NCBI RefSeq assembly: GCF_022179805.1
Contig: NZ_BPUO01000017.1
Coordinates: forward strand, 62,001 to 126,000
DNA length: 64,000 bases
Source: Cupriavidus pauculus
Lineage (GTDB): Bacteria > Pseudomonadota > Gammaproteobacteria > Burkholderiales > Burkholderiaceae
Direction: 5' to 3'
In this document: piece by piece, positions 61,122 to 64,000 of the stretch
How positions within the stretch are numbered: position 1 is the first letter of the stretch
Layout of the letters: the number at the start of each line of letters is the position of its first letter
Translations under genes and position numbers: made by a program
Notes under the pieces: model-generated
The model's input: only the letters and a program-made list of their open reading frames with translations
Database searches by the model: none
Told to the model about the DNA's origin: nothing

Positions 61122-62288
61122 ACCCCAGCCCGCCAGCGCGCAGGCCACCACCACGGCCCAAGGCGGCACCCGCCACACGGCCAGCGCGATCAGGGCCAGC
61201 AGCGCCAGCGGAAAGTCGGCCGGTGTCAGCACGGCGCTGATCCAGACCGGGTTGTAGAGCGCGGCCAGCAGCAGGCCCACCACGGCGGCGTTCACGCCGG
61301 CCAGCGCCGCACGCGTGGCGCCATGGCGGCGTACCCTTTCCCAGAAGGGCAGCGCGCCAAAGACCAGCAGGAACGATGGCGCGAAGATGGCCACGACGCA
61401 GAGCGCGCCGCCGGCCCAGCCGTTGGGCGCCAGCGTGCCCGCTGCACCCAGGAACGCAGCAAACGTGAACAGCGGACCTGGCACGGCCTGCGCCGCGCCG
61501 TAGCCGGCCAGGAACGTGTCGTTGTCCACCCAGCCCGGCGGCACCACGGCGGCCTGCAGCAGCGGCAGTACCACGTGCCCGCCGCCGAAGACCAGCGCGC
61601 CGGCCCGGTAGAACGCATCGAACAGCGCCAGCGCATGGCTCGACGATGCGCGCGCGGCCAGCGGCAGCACTACCAGCAACGCCGCGAATGCGACCAGGCA
61701 CGGCAACGCGACGCCACGGCTCACCGGCACCGGCAACGGTTCATGCGGCACGGCATCGGCCGAGCGGAACAGCCGCGCGCCGATCAGGCCCGCCACGATC
61801 ATCACGCCCAGTTGGCATACCGGAGACGGCACGATGCTGACTGCCACGGCCGCCAGCGTCATCAGCGTGATGCGTGGCGCGTCGGGGCACAGCGAGCGGG
61901 CCATGCCCCAGACGGCCTGCGCCACCACGGCCACGGCGGCCACCTTCAGGCTATGCAGCGCGCCGGCCGGTATGACATTGCCGTAGTGCGACAGGCCCAG
62001 CGCAAACAGCACCAGCGCCACGGCCGACGGCAGCGTGAATCCCACCCAGGCGGCCAGCGCACCGGCATAACCGGCGCGCGACAGCCCGACCACCATGCCC
62101 ACCTGGCTGCTGGCCGGGCCGGGCAGGAACTGGCACAGCGCGACGATATCGGCATAGGCGTGTTCGCTGAGCCAGCGGCGCCGCGTGACAAACGCCTCGC
62201 GGAAGTAGCCAAGATGCGCGACCGGCCCGCCGAAGGACGTCAGGCCCAGGCGCAGGAACACCACAAGGACTTCCCAGGCTGCACTCAT
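61098..62288 (-). CDS. chrA: ChrA-family (CHR) transporter
   Basis: A 396-aa inner-membrane protein made of two homologous CHR halves. The first starts FLRLGLTSFGGPVAHLGYFR and contains LCQFLPGPASSQVGMVVGLS. The second has DAFYRAGALVFGGGHVVLPL and GYGAAQAVPGPLFTFAAFLG. These FGG and PGP motifs mark bidomain chromate exporters. Its ATG overlaps the stop of the sensor kinase (ATGA), so it is part of that operon. Chromate is the family substrate; oxidative-stress or sulfate-related roles are also possible. Confidence 0.9.
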   Translation of the reverse strand: MSAAWEVLVVFLRLGLTSFGGPVAHLGYFREAFVTRRRWLSEHAYADIVALCQFLPGPASSQVGMVVGLSRAGYAGALAAWVGFTLPSAVALVLFALGLSHYGNVIPAGALHSLKVAAVAVVAQAVWGMARSLCPDAPRITLMTLAAVAVSIVPSPVCQLGVMIVAGLIGARLFRSADAVPHEPLPVPVSRGVALPCLVAFAALLVVLPLAARASSSHALALFDAFYRAGALVFGGGHVVLPLLQAAVVPPGWVDNDTFLAGYGAAQAVPGPLFTFAAFLGAAGTLAPNGWAGGALCVVAIFAPSFLLVFGALPFWERVRRHGATRAALAGVNAAVVGLLLAALYNPVWISAVLTPADFPLALLALIALAVWRVPPWAVVVACALAGWGLQAAAIG

Positions 62289-63694
62289 GCGGTCGCCGCT
62301 CCGTCATTACCCGCGCCGGCCGCGCCTGGCACCGCGGACGCACGGATCGTCGCCACCAGCCCCGTGCCTTCCAGCGCGGGCCGGTTGGCCAGTTCGATGA
62401 CCAGCCCATGCAGTTCGGCAATGCGCCGGGCGATGGAGATACCCAGCCCGGTGCCTTGCTCGGCCTGGCCGTTGCCCCGGAAGAAGCGGCTGCCCAGCCG
62501 TGCGAGCTGGTCCGGCGCCACGCCCGGGCCACGGTCGACCACCACGATGCGGTCGGGCTTAAACGCCAGCGTCACCGTGGACCCGGCGGGACTGTAGCGC
62601 AGGGCGTTGTCCATCAGGTTGCGCAGCATGGTGCCAATCAACGTGGGGTCGCCGCATACATCGATCGACGGCTCGCCGGCGCGTGGCCACACGATTTCCA
62701 TGTCGACGTGGCGGCGTTCCGACAGCAGCAGGCAATCGGACAGCACCTGCTGCGAGACATCGCGCCAGTCCACCGGCTCGTGCGAGGGCGGGGCGTTGGT
62801 GTCCTCGAGCCGGCTCATGGTCAGCAACTGCGACACCAGGTGGCCCATGCGGTCGATGCCGGCTTCCACGTTGACGGCGGCCTGGGCACGCTCGGTTTCG
62901 TCGGACGAGCGGCGCGCCACGTCCCACTGCGCTTTCAACGCGGCCAGCGGGGTACGCATCTCGTGCGCGGCGTCGGCGGTCAGGCGGCGCTCGTGTTCGA
63001 TCAATGCCGATACCCGGTCAAGCAGCCGGTTCATGGCGCGCACCAGCGGCGCCAGTTCGGACGGCGCGCCGTGCAGCGACAGCGGCGTGGGATCGCCGGG
63101 CGCGCGGGCGGCAATTTGATGCGACAGCGCCAGCAGCGGACGCAGCATGCGGCGGATGCCCCAGACCAGCAGCGTCGTCAGCAGCGGCAGGCCCAGCACC
63201 CACGGCAGCACCTGCGCCTGCAGGTACGTCCACACCAGTTCGTCGCGCTCGGCCACGAGCTGGCCCACGCAGACGCGCCAGCCGGCCACGGGATCGTCCA
63301 GGTAATAGAGACGCCAGGGCAGGCCGTCGATTTCCTGGTCGGCAAAGCCGCGAATGTTCGGCAGGCGGGGCAGGCGGTCGCCGTCGGGATCGATATGGAA
63401 CGGCTGGCCGGAGGCGTGCCACACGGCAATGGCCAGGTCGCCCAGCCCGGCGGCGCCCAGGTCGCCCAGGTCCGTGTCGCCGGGCACCGGGCCGTTGCCC
63501 TGCGGCGGCGCCACCGCGCCGGTGTTCATGAGCGGCAGCACGGCCTGCATCTGCTGCGCCATGCGCACCATGGCCGTGTCATAGAGTTCGTTGATCTCCA
63601 TGCGCGCGTTGAGGAAGATCAGCGCGCTGGTCAGCACCCAGGCAAACGCCACGGATGCCAGCACCACCAGGATCAGCCGTCGCTGCAGTGTCAT
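62285..63694 (-). CDS. Two-component sensor histidine kinase (QseC/PmrB type)
   Basis: A 469-aa inner-membrane kinase: TM1 (LILVVLASVAFAWVLTSALI), a periplasmic domain of about 130 residues (ELYDTAMVRMAQQMQAVLPL onward), and TM2 (VLPWVLGLPLLTTLLVWGIR). The HAMP-like linker and HisKA follow (RLTADAAHEMRTPLAALKAQ, His244), then the ATPase domain (LMDNALRYSPAGSTVTL, VVDRGPGVAPDQLARLGSRF, GTGLGISIARRIAELHG). ATG 63694 overlaps the regulator stop. It is co-transcribed with the response regulator and chrA. Confidence 0.92.
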   Translation of the reverse strand: MTLQRRLILVVLASVAFAWVLTSALIFLNARMEINELYDTAMVRMAQQMQAVLPLMNTGAVAPPQGNGPVPGDTDLGDLGAAGLGDLAIAVWHASGQPFHIDPDGDRLPRLPNIRGFADQEIDGLPWRLYYLDDPVAGWRVCVGQLVAERDELVWTYLQAQVLPWVLGLPLLTTLLVWGIRRMLRPLLALSHQIAARAPGDPTPLSLHGAPSELAPLVRAMNRLLDRVSALIEHERRLTADAAHEMRTPLAALKAQWDVARRSSDETERAQAAVNVEAGIDRMGHLVSQLLTMSRLEDTNAPPSHEPVDWRDVSQQVLSDCLLLSERRHVDMEIVWPRAGEPSIDVCGDPTLIGTMLRNLMDNALRYSPAGSTVTLAFKPDRIVVVDRGPGVAPDQLARLGSRFFRGNGQAEQGTGLGISIARRIAELHGLVIELANRPALEGTGLVATIRASAVPGAAGAGNDGAATA

Positions 63695-64000
63695 GCACTG
63701 TCCCCGGTGCCTTCGGACGGTGGCGTCTCCAGCGCATCGAGCGTGCCCAGCGAGTAGCCCGCACCGCGCAGCGTGCGCACGATGCCCGGGTGGATCTTGC
63801 GGCGCAGGTGATGGATGTGCACTTCGAGCGTATTGCTCTCGGCGCCTTTTTCCCATTCGTACAGCTTGTCGCGCAGGAATTCACGCGTAAGCACGCGGTT
63901 GGGATGGCTCAGCAGCAGTTCCAGCAGCATCGACTCGCGGCTGGTCAGGTCCACCGTCTTGCCTTGCCAGATCGCCAGGCGCGCGGCCGGCTGGTATTCG
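63691..64000 (-). CDS. OmpR/QseB-type response regulator (partial, 5' end outside window)
   Basis: Only the C-terminal winged-helix DNA-binding domain lies in the window: VDLTSRESMLLELLLSHPNR, VLTREFLRDKLYEWEKGAES, NTLEVHIHHLRRKIHPGIVR and TLRGAGYSLGTLDA. The receiver domain is beyond the right edge. It is the cognate regulator of the kinase downstream, with an ATGA overlap. Confidence 0.92.
   Translation of the reverse strand, partial: EYQPAARLAIWQGKTVDLTSRESMLLELLLSHPNRVLTREFLRDKLYEWEKGAESNTLEVHIHHLRRKIHPGIVRTLRGAGYSLGTLDALETPPSEGTGDSA

Overview
The window is high-GC DNA from a Gram-negative beta-proteobacterium, most likely a Burkholderiaceae member close to Cupriavidus or Ralstonia. This rests on the gene families seen (type-4 Gram-negative porin, a BpeEF/CeoAB-type RND cluster with an llpE gene, many LysR regulators), strong GC3 codon use and palindromic GC-rich intergenic repeats; the genus is inferred. 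Genes are tightly packed, often with 4-bp ATGA start/stop overlaps. No rRNA, tRNA, CRISPR array, prophage or insertion sequence was recognised.

Layout. 1-3.4 kb: an iron-uptake unit on the minus strand (ECF sigma factor, FecR-like anti-sigma factor, TonB siderophore receptor cut by the window edge) behind a candidate Fur box. 3.5-7.3 kb: an alpha/beta hydrolase, an orphan AAA ATPase, and a LysR gene divergent from a carboxymuconolactone-decarboxylase-like gene. 7.3-16.5 kb: LysR with an aldo/keto reductase and MFS exporter; an M20 amidohydrolase, MHS symporter and LysR group; an Old Yellow Enzyme whose upstream region matches that of the aldo/keto reductase; and the remnant of an epoxide hydrolase. 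16.5-22 kb: a YedK-like DNA-protein crosslink protein and a four-gene Csu-type chaperone-usher pilus operon. 22-24.5 kb: a BON-domain protein and an exported M20 carboxypeptidase.

24.5-33 kb: a complete RND efflux locus (LysR, lipase-like protein LlpE, MFP, RND pump, outer-membrane factor) arranged like bpeT-llpE-bpeEF-oprC. 33-38.4 kb: small envelope proteins, pssA, a second OYE-family oxidoreductase and an aldehyde dehydrogenase. 38.5-41 kb: a hybrid histidine kinase with its LuxR-type response regulator. 41-48 kb: dipeptidase E, and a LacI-regulated ABC importer co-transcribed with a metallophosphodiesterase. 48-55 kb: an NTF2-like protein, a DUF1800/DUF1501 pair, an EAL phosphodiesterase and penicillin-binding protein 1A. 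55-64 kb: a porin, an exported catalase interrupted by one in-frame TGA, small lipoproteins, a TetR/VOC divergent pair with twin operators, and a two-component system translationally coupled to a ChrA-type transporter (the regulator is cut by the window edge).

Most notable: the single TGA replacing a conserved Trp codon in an otherwise intact catalase; the gap-free 49-bp match between two separate redox-gene promoters; the loss of the catalytic serine in LlpE; three related palindromic repeats, two of which carry the same core in opposite orientation; the twin 17-bp TetR operators; and two intergenic regions ending in orphan terminators that may hold small RNAs. I found no clear, wholly new multi-gene system.
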